From positions 1 to 24,691 of the IMG/VR virus record IMGVR_UViG_3300015202_000047: a stretch of 24,691 bases of DNA; one strand, written 5' to 3'. Both the position numbers and the translations under genes were made by a program. Shown piece by piece: positions 14,646 to 20,753 of the stretch. The notes beneath the pieces were generated by a model that saw nothing but the letters and a program-made list of their open reading frames with translations, did no database searches and had not been told where the DNA came from. Every line of letters begins with the position of its first letter. Position 1 is the first letter of the stretch. Source of the stretch: a virus.

Positions 14646-16280
14646 TCACTCTCGGTATTGGGCGCGGAAGTCCGCCTGCCTTAGTTCTTCGACGGTCATA
14701 ATGTGCTCCGCCTCGATCAGTACCTCTTCGGCGGCTGCGCGTGCTTTCATCATGGCCAACCATGCGGCAGCCCCAGCGCCGCCGATGAACAGACGGCTGA
14801 GGGCTTGGCTAGTCGAGTCGACTTGGTCGTCGTGCGCGCCGTTCGGGAACGCGGCCGCTTCTTCGATTAGTTCCTCAGCGTCGAACAGTTGAATGTCGGT
14901 TGCGGGCAGCCATACGTTGCCCGCTTCGATGTACGGCGACACGGCCGACGCGCGAGCATATTTTGACTCGTGCGGGTTGATCGGGATGATGCCGGGCACT
15001 TTCGCTTTGAGCGAGTCGATGACGGCAGTCCCGTTGGCTTTGTCCTCGACGAGGATCGCGCGAGCTTGCGGCCATTTACGGTGCATGCTTACCAGCGCGG
15101 CGACGGTCTCCGTGAAGGTCAGCCGGGCGCGAACCTGATCGATCAGGTACATATTCGCCCCGCGCCGCGCCCACACCTGCCCGACAACGTAGTCGCTGCT
15201 CTTCGTGTCTTTGAACGTCATGTCCCACGATTGGATCATCTCGTCACACTCGACGGTGAACGTTGCCCCGTCCTCGGTCGACCACAGTTTCGTCTCGTAC
15301 CGTTTCCACCACGGGCGCTTCCACACGTCACCAGCGTCCGGTGACGGGCGGCCCTGATAGAGAGCGGACCAGATGCGCGCGGAGGTGGCGTTCTTTGTGG
15401 CCCGCCACTGCGCCTCAGTGCGGCCCCGGGCGGACTGCATGAACTCGCCGGGCTCCCGGCCGAGCGGGTCAGTTTCGCCCGCCTCGGGGTCGTGGTCGGC
15501 TTGCGCGGGAATGTTGATAACTTCCCAACGGTCGAAGTCGGTCGCGTCGCTGGCTTCGTCTTCTTTCTGCTTCGCGAGGAGACGCCCGGCGAGGTCCGCT
15601 TCGTGCCAGCGGGTGAGGATCAGCACGACCGGGGCGGACGGTGCCAGCCGGGGGCGGGCGACGGACTGCCACCATTCCCAGCCCTGCTCCGATTGCAGGG
15701 TCGAGTCGGCGGCGCGGAAGTCTTTTACCGGGTCGTCGATGAACATGATGTCGACCGGGCGGGACGTGAGACCGCCGCCGATACCGATCGAGTACATCGT
15801 GTTCTCGGACGGGTACACCAACTCCCACGACGACGCCGCTTTCGCGTCGCGCTTCAAATGCAACCCCAGATTGGCGAGCCCGTTGGTGCCGTTGTACAGC
15901 CCGATGTCGGCGCGGATTCGGTAGCTGAACCGGCGGGAAACCATGTCGCCGTAGGAGACGAGACAGATGCGGAGTTTCGGATTGCGGTGCAGCATCCACA
16001 GCACCCCGTAATGGGTGACCCGCTCAGACTTGCCCTCTTGTGGGGGCATGGAGATGATCAGGCGAGTGGTTTCGCCGCGCTCCACCCGGATGAGCGCCTG
16101 ATCGATGAGCGCCAGCGCTGCGGTGGTGACGGTCTCGGGGTCGAGGGCGTGAGCGAGCGCGCCGGGGGAGTCGAACGTGGGCGGCGGGTTGCGGTGGTCT
16201 TTCGCAGCGCGCAGTACAGCGAGAGTATCGGCGGCGGCGTGAGGGTCGGTGCGCCACCCTTCGGGGAGTGTGAGTGCCAT
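14646..16280 (-). CDS. Terminase large subunit
   Basis: This 544-residue DNA packaging motor has both expected domains. The ATPase half has a variant Walker A SMPPQEGKSE (residues 77-86, Lys84), Walker B IMFIDD (178-183, with Asp182/Asp183) and the coupling motif LILTRWHEADL (about 220-230). The nuclease half has acidic residues in SWDMTFKD (Asp353), SSDYVVG (Asp363), ILVEDKANG (Asp413) and AHDDQVDST (Asp484, Asp485, Asp488), the RNase H-like set used to cut concatemers. The length is normal. The ATG at 16278-16280 has a poor ribosome site, so coupling to the upstream small gene (stop at 16302) may matter. The small subunit is encoded far away, at 23796-24350. Confidence 0.97.
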   Translation of the reverse strand: MALTLPEGWRTDPHAAADTLAVLRAAKDHRNPPPTFDSPGALAHALDPETVTTAALALIDQALIRVERGETTRLIISMPPQEGKSERVTHYGVLWMLHRNPKLRICLVSYGDMVSRRFSYRIRADIGLYNGTNGLANLGLHLKRDAKAASSWELVYPSENTMYSIGIGGGLTSRPVDIMFIDDPVKDFRAADSTLQSEQGWEWWQSVARPRLAPSAPVVLILTRWHEADLAGRLLAKQKEDEASDATDFDRWEVINIPAQADHDPEAGETDPLGREPGEFMQSARGRTEAQWRATKNATSARIWSALYQGRPSPDAGDVWKRPWWKRYETKLWSTEDGATFTVECDEMIQSWDMTFKDTKSSDYVVGQVWARRGANMYLIDQVRARLTFTETVAALVSMHRKWPQARAILVEDKANGTAVIDSLKAKVPGIIPINPHESKYARASAVSPYIEAGNVWLPATDIQLFDAEELIEEAAAFPNGAHDDQVDSTSQALSRLFIGGAGAAAWLAMMKARAAAEEVLIEAEHIMTVEELRQADFRAQYRE

Positions 16281-16301
16281 GCGGAGTCCGATCGGTTGAA
16301 G

Positions 16302-16568
16302 TTAGGCGGGGGACCAGCGGCCGCGGATTACCCAGCCAGCGAGCCCGCACTCATCACAGTGAATCGATGGGGTGATCGTGACCGGCGCGGGGGTGAATAT
16401 GCTTCGCGCGCTCAGCGGCAGGAGAACCCGTTCACGCTCGTCGTCGTCGATCAGTTTGCAGTCGTGGGCGAGGCGCAGCGTGCCGTCGGCCATGTACAGC
16501 AGTTCGAGGCCAAGGCCGAGGTCGGTCACACGCTCAACCACGTCTTCGTGCGTGCGGATAATTGTCAT
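16302..16568 (-). CDS. Small phage protein with C-terminal CxxCG...GRW zinc-knuckle-like motif
   Basis: This 88-residue protein has an N-terminal helix (IIRTHEDVVERVTDLG), a middle with WWxx-free beta pattern (LELLYMADGTLRLAHDCKLI), and a C-terminus SIHCDECGLAGWVIRGRWSP with Cys71 and Cys74. Small phage proteins ending in PSIxCxxCGxxGW/FxxxGRW are widespread and of unknown function; the cysteines and Asp/His could bind a metal. The ATG at 16566-16568 has a GGGGAG ribosome site. It is the first minus-strand gene of the large-terminase operon, next to the ATATCT palindrome at 16595-16611, and is read divergently from the plus-strand island. Confidence 0.82.
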   Translation of the reverse strand: MTIIRTHEDVVERVTDLGLGLELLYMADGTLRLAHDCKLIDDDERERVLLPLSARSIFTPAPVTITPSIHCDECGLAGWVIRGRWSPA

Positions 16569-16594
16569 CAGTTTTCACTCCCCACTAGCGGTTT

Positions 16595-16611
16595 ATATCT
16601 TTTTTAGATAT
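16595..16611. promoter_or_regulatory. Operator-like palindrome ATATCT-N5-AGATAT
   Basis: The sequence ATATCTTTTTTAGATAT is a perfect 6-5-6 inverted repeat in the gap between the divergent genes 16302-16568 (minus) and 16649-16795 (plus). The same half-sites and spacing occur at 17371-17406 and 23048-23064. On the minus strand it contains a TATAAA-like sequence. Promoter elements are not clear enough here to assign direction. Confidence 0.65.
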
Positions 16612-16619
16612 GCTTGGTG

Positions 16620-16628
16620 TATTGGCAA
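16620..16628 (+). promoter_or_regulatory. Start-associated motif (ATTGGCAA variant)
   Basis: TATTGGCAA occurs 20 bases before the ATG at 16649. It matches the GATTGGCAA motif in front of four other plus-strand genes. Here a normal AAGGAG ribosome site lies between motif and start. Confidence 0.6.
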
Positions 16629-16648
16629 TCAAGATCAAGGAGCACAAG

Positions 16649-16795
16649 ATGAACACCACCCCGTACACCGAACCGCAGAAGCCAGTCGCCGAGTGGACGA
16701 AGGCTGAGCGTCACGAGTTCAAGATGGCCCGCCGCGCACAGTGGAACGCGGCCACCCCGAACTTCTCTAGCATCACGATCGCGACGGTGATCTGA
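16649..16795 (+). CDS. Small plus-strand protein of unknown function
   Basis: This 48-residue protein begins MNTTPYTEPQKPVAEWTKAE. The middle is basic and helical (RHEFKMARRAQWNAATPNF). The ATG at 16649 is chosen because AAGGAG lies six bases upstream (16637-16642); a longer in-frame ATG at 16610 lies inside the palindrome and has no ribosome site. The stop overlaps the next start (TGATG). It is the first gene of the left plus-strand island. No family was recognised; the size and charge would fit a DNA- or protein-binding accessory factor, but this is a guess. Confidence 0.65.
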   Translation: MNTTPYTEPQKPVAEWTKAERHEFKMARRAQWNAATPNFSSITIATVI

Positions 16796-17169
16796 TGTCC
16801 GCCGAGCAGGATACGGCCATGTACGACCAGCCCGACGATGCGGGCGACCAGCGCACGGCGGCGGATAAAGCGTTCGATGCTGAGGCGAACCGTGAGGCTG
16901 AGTTTTGGCGTACGCACACCCGCGACGACGCGTGGCCCGACGACGAGGCTGCGCCGACAGTGCGCGACTACTTCCCCAACATCACCGAGGAGCATCTCTC
17001 ATCACCGGGGTTCCGCGCGATGGCGACAGCATGGCAGGAAGGCCGCGACGCAGAAGCCACCTCGGTGACAACGGTAGAGCCAAACCCGTCACCCGACTAC
17101 CCGGGCACGATGACGGTGACGCGGTGGACTCCGCCGGTGAACCCGTACCTGCCGAGGGAGAACGTGTGA
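16795..17169 (+). CDS. Small acidic plus-strand protein of unknown function
   Basis: This 124-residue protein is acidic and low in hydrophobics, with DQPDDAGDQRTAADKAFDAE near the start. The middle contains TVRDYFPNITEEHLSSPGFR and the C-terminus is Pro-rich (PNPSPDYPGTMTVTRWTPPV). It is translationally coupled to the genes on both sides (TGATG before, GTGA after). No domain was recognised. Confidence 0.72.
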   Translation: MSAEQDTAMYDQPDDAGDQRTAADKAFDAEANREAEFWRTHTRDDAWPDDEAAPTVRDYFPNITEEHLSSPGFRAMATAWQEGRDAEATSVTTVEPNPSPDYPGTMTVTRWTPPVNPYLPRENV

Positions 17170-17354
17170 CCGAGCAGGTGACCGTCTTCGCGCCGACCGT
17201 CGACCCGGGGCGGGTCGCACGGGAGACCGCATGGCAGCTGCGCCGATCGCACGAGCCGATGCCCGTCACGCTCTGGGTGCCGGTCGTGCTGGTGGGGTGC
17301 AGCGCCGCCCTTCAACTGGTCGCGCTCGTGGCCCTGCTGCTGCGGACGCTCTGA
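17166..17354 (+). CDS. Small single-pass membrane protein (GTG start)
   Basis: This 62-residue protein starts at GTG 17166, overlapping the preceding stop by four bases (GTGA). The N-terminal half is soluble (TEQVTVFAPTVDPGRVARET). Residues about 35-60 form one long hydrophobic helix (VTLWVPVVLVGCSAALQLVA, then LVALLLRTL). The basic residues before the helix suggest an N-in topology. It could be a small holin-like, exclusion or membrane-anchor protein; no motif decides. The ORF is closed by TGA just before the promoter region of the next gene. Confidence 0.65.
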   Translation: MTEQVTVFAPTVDPGRVARETAWQLRRSHEPMPVTLWVPVVLVGCSAALQLVALVALLLRTL

Positions 17355-17370
17355 ACATCGCTAAAAGAAT

Positions 17371-17410
17371 TATCTAAAATAGATAGACTCTTATCTGTTT
17401 TAGATATAAG
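17371..17410 (+). promoter_or_regulatory. Promoter region with two operator palindromes
   Basis: Two TATCT-N5-AGATA palindromes lie at 17371-17385 and 17392-17406, with centres 21 bases apart, about two helical turns. A TAGACT (17384-17389) and a TATAAG (17405-17410) are possible -35 and -10 elements, but the 15-base spacer is short. A degenerate third half-site pair (ATCG-CTAAA-AGAA) precedes at about 17357. The arrangement parallels 23026-23067. The direction is toward the gene at 17447. Confidence 0.6.
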
Positions 17411-17434
17411 CTGTAGTTATAAGCAACCCCGACA

Positions 17435-17443
17435 GATTGGCAA
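17435..17443 (+). promoter_or_regulatory. Start-associated motif GATTGGCAA
   Basis: GATTGGCAA lies three bases before the ATG at 17447, and no Shine-Dalgarno sequence is visible between them. The wider context GACAGATTGGCAA is shared with 23092-23104. Confidence 0.7.
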
Positions 17444-17446
17444 ATC

Positions 17447-17665
17447 ATGACCGAGAACTCTATTCCCACCAAAGCCCCCTATCGCGCATGCTTCAACAAT
17501 CAGAAGGTCTTTTGTCTTTCGATTGAAGACGCGGCCCGAGTGATCGTTGAAATCGGTTACGGCTCAATCGACAAGCTCGCCGGTTCGCTGTACCGAACCA
17601 TCAGCGGTCGCGAGCAGGACGCAGTCGTGGGAGCCTGCCGCAGCTTCATCGCAAGCAATAACTAA
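17447..17665 (+). CDS. Small plus-strand cassette protein of unknown function
   Basis: This 72-residue protein begins MTENSIPTKAPYRACFNNQK. The rest is compact and helical: VFCLSIEDAARVIVEIGYGS, then SIDKLAGSLYRTISGREQDA. It contains three cysteines but no CxxC pair. The start is fixed by the GATTGGCAA motif immediately upstream and by a promoter/operator region at 17371-17410. A GGGGGCGGCC...GGTCGCCCCC hairpin follows six bases after the stop. No family was recognised. Confidence 0.68.
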   Translation: MTENSIPTKAPYRACFNNQKVFCLSIEDAARVIVEIGYGSIDKLAGSLYRTISGREQDAVVGACRSFIASNN

Positions 17666-17670
17666 TGTTC

Positions 17671-17694
17671 GGGGGCGGCCAGCCGGTCGCCCCC
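17671..17694 (+). terminator. Cassette hairpin (GGGGGCGGCC / GGTCGCCCCC)
   Basis: A 10-bp stem with one G-U pair and a 4-base loop starts five bases after the stop at 17665. The same core sequence appears after the genes ending at 23375 and 23680. It is directly followed by the next GATTGGCAA motif, with no U-run. Confidence 0.65.
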
Positions 17695-17696
17695 CC

Positions 17697-17705
17697 GATT
17701 GGCAA
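17697..17705 (+). promoter_or_regulatory. Start-associated motif GATTGGCAA
   Basis: GATTGGCAA lies 15 bases before the ATG at 17721, with a GAAAGGAC ribosome site between them. It abuts the hairpin of the preceding cassette. Confidence 0.65.
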
Positions 17706-17720
17706 CTGAAAGGACACCTC

Positions 17721-17888
17721 ATGGCTACCCAATATGCCGCAGGCAACTCTTACGTCGAGTGCGACTCCTGCGGTCATCCGATTGAAGATCACAATCGCGG
17801 CGGATGCCGCGAGCCCGAGTGTGTCTGCGCTGTTGCGTGGACCGCCGCTGAGATTCGTCGAGTTCGTAAAAGTGAAGGGCTCTCCTGA
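17721..17888 (+). CDS. Small zinc-ribbon-like protein (CxxCGH ... CxC)
   Basis: This 55-residue protein is a compact metal-binding type. It has CDSCGHPIEDHNRGGC at about residues 14-29, then CREPECVC at 29-36, giving a CxxCGHx4HNxxxGCx4CxC arrangement with His18 and His23. This pattern occurs in many small actinobacterial phage proteins with unknown function. The C-terminus is helical (WTAAEIRRVRKSEGLS). It starts at ATG 17721 after a ribosome site (AAAGGAC), and its stop overlaps the next start (TGATG). It could bind Zn and contact nucleic acid or protein, but this is inference. Confidence 0.78.
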   Translation: MATQYAAGNSYVECDSCGHPIEDHNRGGCREPECVCAVAWTAAEIRRVRKSEGLS

Positions 17889-18067
17889 TGAAGCAATTCG
17901 TGATCGTGGTCAGCACCATCTCGTTCGGTGAGAAGATCGAGATAGGGCGGCTCGTGTACGCGTTCGACGCGGAGAGCGCCGCCACCGAGGAGGACCGGTC
18001 GATGTACGGCTGGAAGTTCGAGCGGGTCGAGGCGTACGTTGAGCCGAAACGTCGGGTGCGCGCATGA
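17888..18067 (+). CDS. Small plus-strand protein of unknown function
   Basis: This 59-residue protein starts at ATG 17888, overlapping the preceding TGA, and ends at TGA 18065-18067. It reads MKQFVIVVSTISFGEKIEIG in strands, then RLVYAFDAESAATEEDRSMY, then WKFERVEAYVEPKRRVRA. Alternating hydrophobic strands and a basic tail suggest a small beta protein. Its stop overlaps the next start (ATGA). No family was recognised. The tight coupling on both sides argues that it is real despite its short length. Confidence 0.7.
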   Translation: MKQFVIVVSTISFGEKIEIGRLVYAFDAESAATEEDRSMYGWKFERVEAYVEPKRRVRA

Positions 18068-18414
18068 CCGGCGTAGAAGAGATTCACGCCGCGATCGAGA
18101 AGCTGACCGCGCAGCGTGACGAGAGTACCCCCGGGCCGTGGGCTGTCGACGATGCGGATAAGTGCTCGGTGTATACCATCGATGGCGGGGCGACGATTCT
18201 GCAGCCGGAGGACTGGTACCCGCGGGGCGATAACCGACCGGCGGGGAACGCTCAGCTGGTCGTCACTTTGCATCGCACCATCGACGCGCAACTGGCGATC
18301 CTGACCGATGGACTCGCAGACATGATGGCTCGGGAACGACTCGGATTGCCCTTGAACACCGGCCCCGTTCGAACACTCGCCCTCGCCCGCGCAATCAACG
18401 GGGTGACGCCGTGA
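18064..18414 (+). CDS. Small actinophage-type protein with STPGPW motif, unknown function
   Basis: This 116-residue protein starts with a helix (GVEEIHAAIEKLTAQRDEST), then STPGPWAVDDA, a beta segment with TIDGGATILQPEDWY, and the helix NAQLVVTLHRTIDAQLAILT. Proteins combining (A/S)TPGPW near the N-terminus with an NA.LIVTLHRTIDAQLA helix are common in actinobacterial phages, usually of unknown function. The ATG overlaps the preceding stop and its own TGA overlaps the next GTG start. It is part of the left plus-strand operon. Confidence 0.8.
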   Translation: MTGVEEIHAAIEKLTAQRDESTPGPWAVDDADKCSVYTIDGGATILQPEDWYPRGDNRPAGNAQLVVTLHRTIDAQLAILTDGLADMMARERLGLPLNTGPVRTLALARAINGVTP

Positions 18415-18581
18415 CCCCCGAGGAGCAAAACCAGCAGACGATCGCCCTGTACGAAGCAGGGCTCGCCCGGTGGCGGTCGGCCGGTTACCGTGCGACCCGG
18501 TACACGGTGCGGGTGCTCCTGCTCCTGTGCGCGGTCGCCGTGTACATGTACGTCACCGGGCTGATCGACGGCATCCGATGA
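18411..18581 (+). CDS. Small single-pass membrane protein (GTG start)
   Basis: This 56-residue protein starts at GTG 18411, which shares four bases with the preceding stop. The N-terminus is soluble and basic (MTPEEQNQQTIALYEAGLAR, RWRSAGYRATRYT). Residues about 34-50 form one hydrophobic helix (VRVLLLLCAVAVYMYVTGLI). Positive charges before the helix suggest N-in topology. No motif assigns a function; a holin-like or membrane accessory role is possible. The stop overlaps a short ATG ORF (CGATGA). Confidence 0.65.
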   Translation: MTPEEQNQQTIALYEAGLARWRSAGYRATRYTVRVLLLLCAVAVYMYVTGLIDGIR

Positions 18582-18658
18582 ACGACTCAACGGTGAAGGA
18601 TGATCTGCGATTGCGGGTTTCAGGTGTTCAGTACCCCACAATGAATGACCCGACATAG
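18578..18658 (+). CDS. Very short ORF at the end of the left plus-strand operon
   Basis: This 26-residue ORF (MNDSTVKDDLRLRVSGVQYP, then TMNDPT) starts at an ATG sharing four bases with the preceding stop, the same coupling used throughout this operon. Its last 31 bases overlap the 3' end of the convergent gene ending at 18628. The size makes it uncertain; it may be chance. Confidence 0.3.
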   Translation: MNDSTVKDDLRLRVSGVQYPTMNDPT

Positions 18659-18939
18659 ATCAGCGGCGTCTCCGGGCTCGCGACAACCTGCACATACGTG
18701 TCGTAAGTTCCGGAGGCGATCGGGCCGATGAAGAACCCGATGTCGCCGCCGCTCGCGACCATCGGGATCAGGTTCGCGAGCAGCGGCACGGACGCGCCGA
18801 TCAGGTTGCGGAGCACCCACACGACGTTCATGTTCGCGACGATCGTGTACGGGACCGGTGTCGCCCCGGCGGGGATACCGACGAGGACTTGCACGGGCAC
18901 GAACTGGTTGATCGTGTCGGGCAGATACTGGTTGATCAT
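18628..18939 (-). CDS. Small minor tail / virion protein of unknown function
   Basis: This 103-residue protein is beta-rich: INQYLPDTINQFVPVQVLVG, then TPVPYTIVANMNVVWVLRNL, and GDIGFFIGPIASGTYDTYVQ near the end. The start at 18937-18939 is supported by an AGGAAGGATC ribosome site and by ATGA overlap with the repeat protein's stop; a longer in-frame ATG at 18960 is less likely. It ends the minor tail module and converges with the plus-strand island. A small tail-fibre or adhesion-associated protein is plausible from location only. Confidence 0.72.
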   Translation of the reverse strand: MINQYLPDTINQFVPVQVLVGIPAGATPVPYTIVANMNVVWVLRNLIGASVPLLANLIPMVASGGDIGFFIGPIASGTYDTYVQVVASPETPLIYVGSFIVGY

Positions 18940-20729
18940 CGTCCGATCCTTCCTGACCATCGAGTTTTCTTTTTACCGGACGACCAGCGGGCTGCGCTCA
19001 GCGAGCCGGAGTAACGCGGGCTGAGGAGTCGGCCGCTGACGGTGATCAGGGTGGGGATGCCCACCCGGTTGATCCGCAGTGTGCCGGAGCCGGTGAAGGC
19101 TGCGGTGCCGCGGATCGACGCTACCCCTGAGCAGGCCAACGCCCCCGAGCCGGTGAAGCTACTTGCACCGGTAACGGTTGGTGTGCCGCCTGCGGTGAGG
19201 GTCCCTGACCCGGCGAGCGCGAGCGTGCCGCCGACGGTTGCGTTGCTCGTCGCGGCGAGGGTGCCGCTGCCGGTGAGCGCGCCGCTGATGGTGACGGTCG
19301 GCGTGCCGGAGGCGAGCAGAGCACCCGACCCGTTGAACGTAGCCGCCCCGCCCGCCGCTGGCGTGCCGCTGGCTGCTAGCGTCCCAGAGCCGGTGAAGCT
19401 GCCTGACCCGGCCGTGGTGATTGTGCCTGCGGCGCTCAGAGTGCCGGAGCCGCTCAGTACCCCGGAGCCGCCGATGATCGCCCCGTTGACGATCGACAGG
19501 GTGCCGGAGCCGGTGAGACCAGCGGACCCGGCCGTGGTCGGTTTACCGGACGCAGTGAGCACGCCGGAGCCGCTGAACGTTGCAGCTGCGGTGACCAGCT
19601 GGCTGCCGGTCGCGGCCAGCTGTCCGGAGCCGGTAAACGACTCGACGCCGGGCACTGTGGGGGTGCCTGTCGGTGCGAGGTTGCCCGCTCCGGAGAATCC
19701 GATCGCACCCGGCACAGTTGAGGTGCCTGATGCGGTGAGCGTGCCAGAGCCGGTGAACGTTATCGGTGCGGACACACTCATCGTGCCGCCACCGGCAAGA
19801 ACACCGACTCCGGTCAGAGCAGCGACACCCGTGATGCTACTCACAGCGGCGTTGGTCAGTGTCCCAGCCCCGGAGAACGCAGCGGTCCCAGGAACCGCGG
19901 GTGCACCTGTGATGGTGAGCGTCCCACTGCCAGCAAACGCAGCACTCGCAACAACGCTGGGGGTCCCTGCACCGGTAAGAGTTCCCGACCCCGTGAACAA
20001 CCCACCAGCGACCACGTTAGGGATACCCGCAGCGGAAAGCGTCCCAGTGCCAGAGAATGTCGCAGTTCCAGAGAACGTGCTACCGCTGGCTTGCGGAACA
20101 CGGATGAGCCACGAAATGTAGCCGACCTGCATGGTCCCGGATTCAGCGACCGAGGAAACAGTTCCTGTGGCACCGGCTGCAACGTTCGTCATCGTTGCCG
20201 TGTATGAGGGGATAGATGTCGTGCCGGTAGTCGACGCGGCGACCGTGTACCCGGTCGGGACGGTCCAGTTCACGTCGGGTGAATAGGTCGGGTCGACGGT
20301 TGCGTAGTAGATCAGGTCATCACCAGCAACAGCAGTCACCCCGGCTGCGGGAACGGTGATCGGGCTGGTGTTGGATGCGTTGCTGACTGTGATGGTGCCG
20401 GCGACCGGGGGGTTGGTTGCGTGTCGTCCGGAGAGACAGATGGCGCCGGACACCATATACCCGGACGTGGTGCTGAAATTGAACCCGTACGTTCCCGTGT
20501 CGGCGGCGGTTAGTCGTTTCCAAAAGATCCCCGCAGTTTGACCGTCCGGGGTGGTGGTGTGCCCGATGTCCAACTGCGTCCACCCAGTGGGCGGGGTGTA
20601 CGTTCCCGCCGAGTTGTCGACTGTAGCGAAGGCGAACATGATGTCGCCTACGATCGCTCCGGTCGGAACGGCTGTCGGTGCAGGTCGAGCAGCCGCCGGG
20701 GTACCGACTGAGAAGGATCGTATAGCCAT
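18936..20729 (-). CDS. Minor tail / fibre protein with seventeen 20-residue repeats
   Basis: This is a 597-residue protein. Residues 1-210 form a beta-rich globular domain (IVGDIMFAFATVDNSAGTYT, PPTGWTQL, TAGIFWKRLTAADTGTYGF, ending QVGYISWLIRVPQ) like the N-terminal domains of actinophage minor tail proteins. Residues about 221-558 are seventeen repeats in exact 20-residue phase with the core F-T/S-G-S-G-T-L at positions 225, 245, 265 and so on to 545, likely a beta-solenoid or extended fibre. The C-terminus is basic with three RWSG-like units (RYSG, ARWSSG, TRWSG). The ATG at 20727-20729 follows an AAGGG site. It probably contributes to host recognition or a side fibre; it is placed with the glycosidase-like gene, away from the tape measure. 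Confidence 0.82.
   Translation of the reverse strand: MAIRSFSVGTPAAARPAPTAVPTGAIVGDIMFAFATVDNSAGTYTPPTGWTQLDIGHTTTPDGQTAGIFWKRLTAADTGTYGFNFSTTSGYMVSGAICLSGRHATNPPVAGTITVSNASNTSPITVPAAGVTAVAGDDLIYYATVDPTYSPDVNWTVPTGYTVAASTTGTTSIPSYTATMTNVAAGATGTVSSVAESGTMQVGYISWLIRVPQASGSTFSGTATFSGTGTLSAAGIPNVVAGGLFTGSGTLTGAGTPSVVASAAFAGSGTLTITGAPAVPGTAAFSGAGTLTNAAVSSITGVAALTGVGVLAGGGTMSVSAPITFTGSGTLTASGTSTVPGAIGFSGAGNLAPTGTPTVPGVESFTGSGQLAATGSQLVTAAATFSGSGVLTASGKPTTAGSAGLTGSGTLSIVNGAIIGGSGVLSGSGTLSAAGTITTAGSGSFTGSGTLAASGTPAAGGAATFNGSGALLASGTPTVTISGALTGSGTLAATSNATVGGTLALAGSGTLTAGGTPTVTGASSFTGSGALACSGVASIRGTAAFTGSGTLRINRVGIPTLITVSGRLLSPRYSGSLSAARWSSGKKKTRWSGRIGR
19056..20069 (-). repeat. Tandem 60-bp coding repeats (17 copies)
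   Basis: Codons for residues about 221-558 of the tail protein repeat with a period of exactly 60 bases and no indel. The GGXGTL-type core (for example TTCACCGGTTCCGGCACTC-like codons) is the most conserved part; the second half of each unit varies. Confidence 0.85.
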
Positions 20730-20753
20730 CGGGGGGTAACCCTTCCCGTGAGG

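Noticed and set aside
15492-16607. 371-residue plus-strand open frame opposite the large terminase
   Set aside because: The terminase has all motifs on the minus strand; the opposite frame has Arg/Gly/Val-rich sequence typical of a shadow.
16610-16648. Longer start (ATG at 16610) for the first left-island gene
   Set aside because: It lies in the operator palindrome and has no ribosome site, while ATG 16649 has AAGGAG at proper distance.
19042-20121. 359-residue plus-strand Pro/Val/Ala-rich repeat frame and a possible CRISPR-like periodicity
   Set aside because: The 60-base period comes from the coding repeats of the minus-strand tail protein; there are no constant repeats separated by unique spacers.
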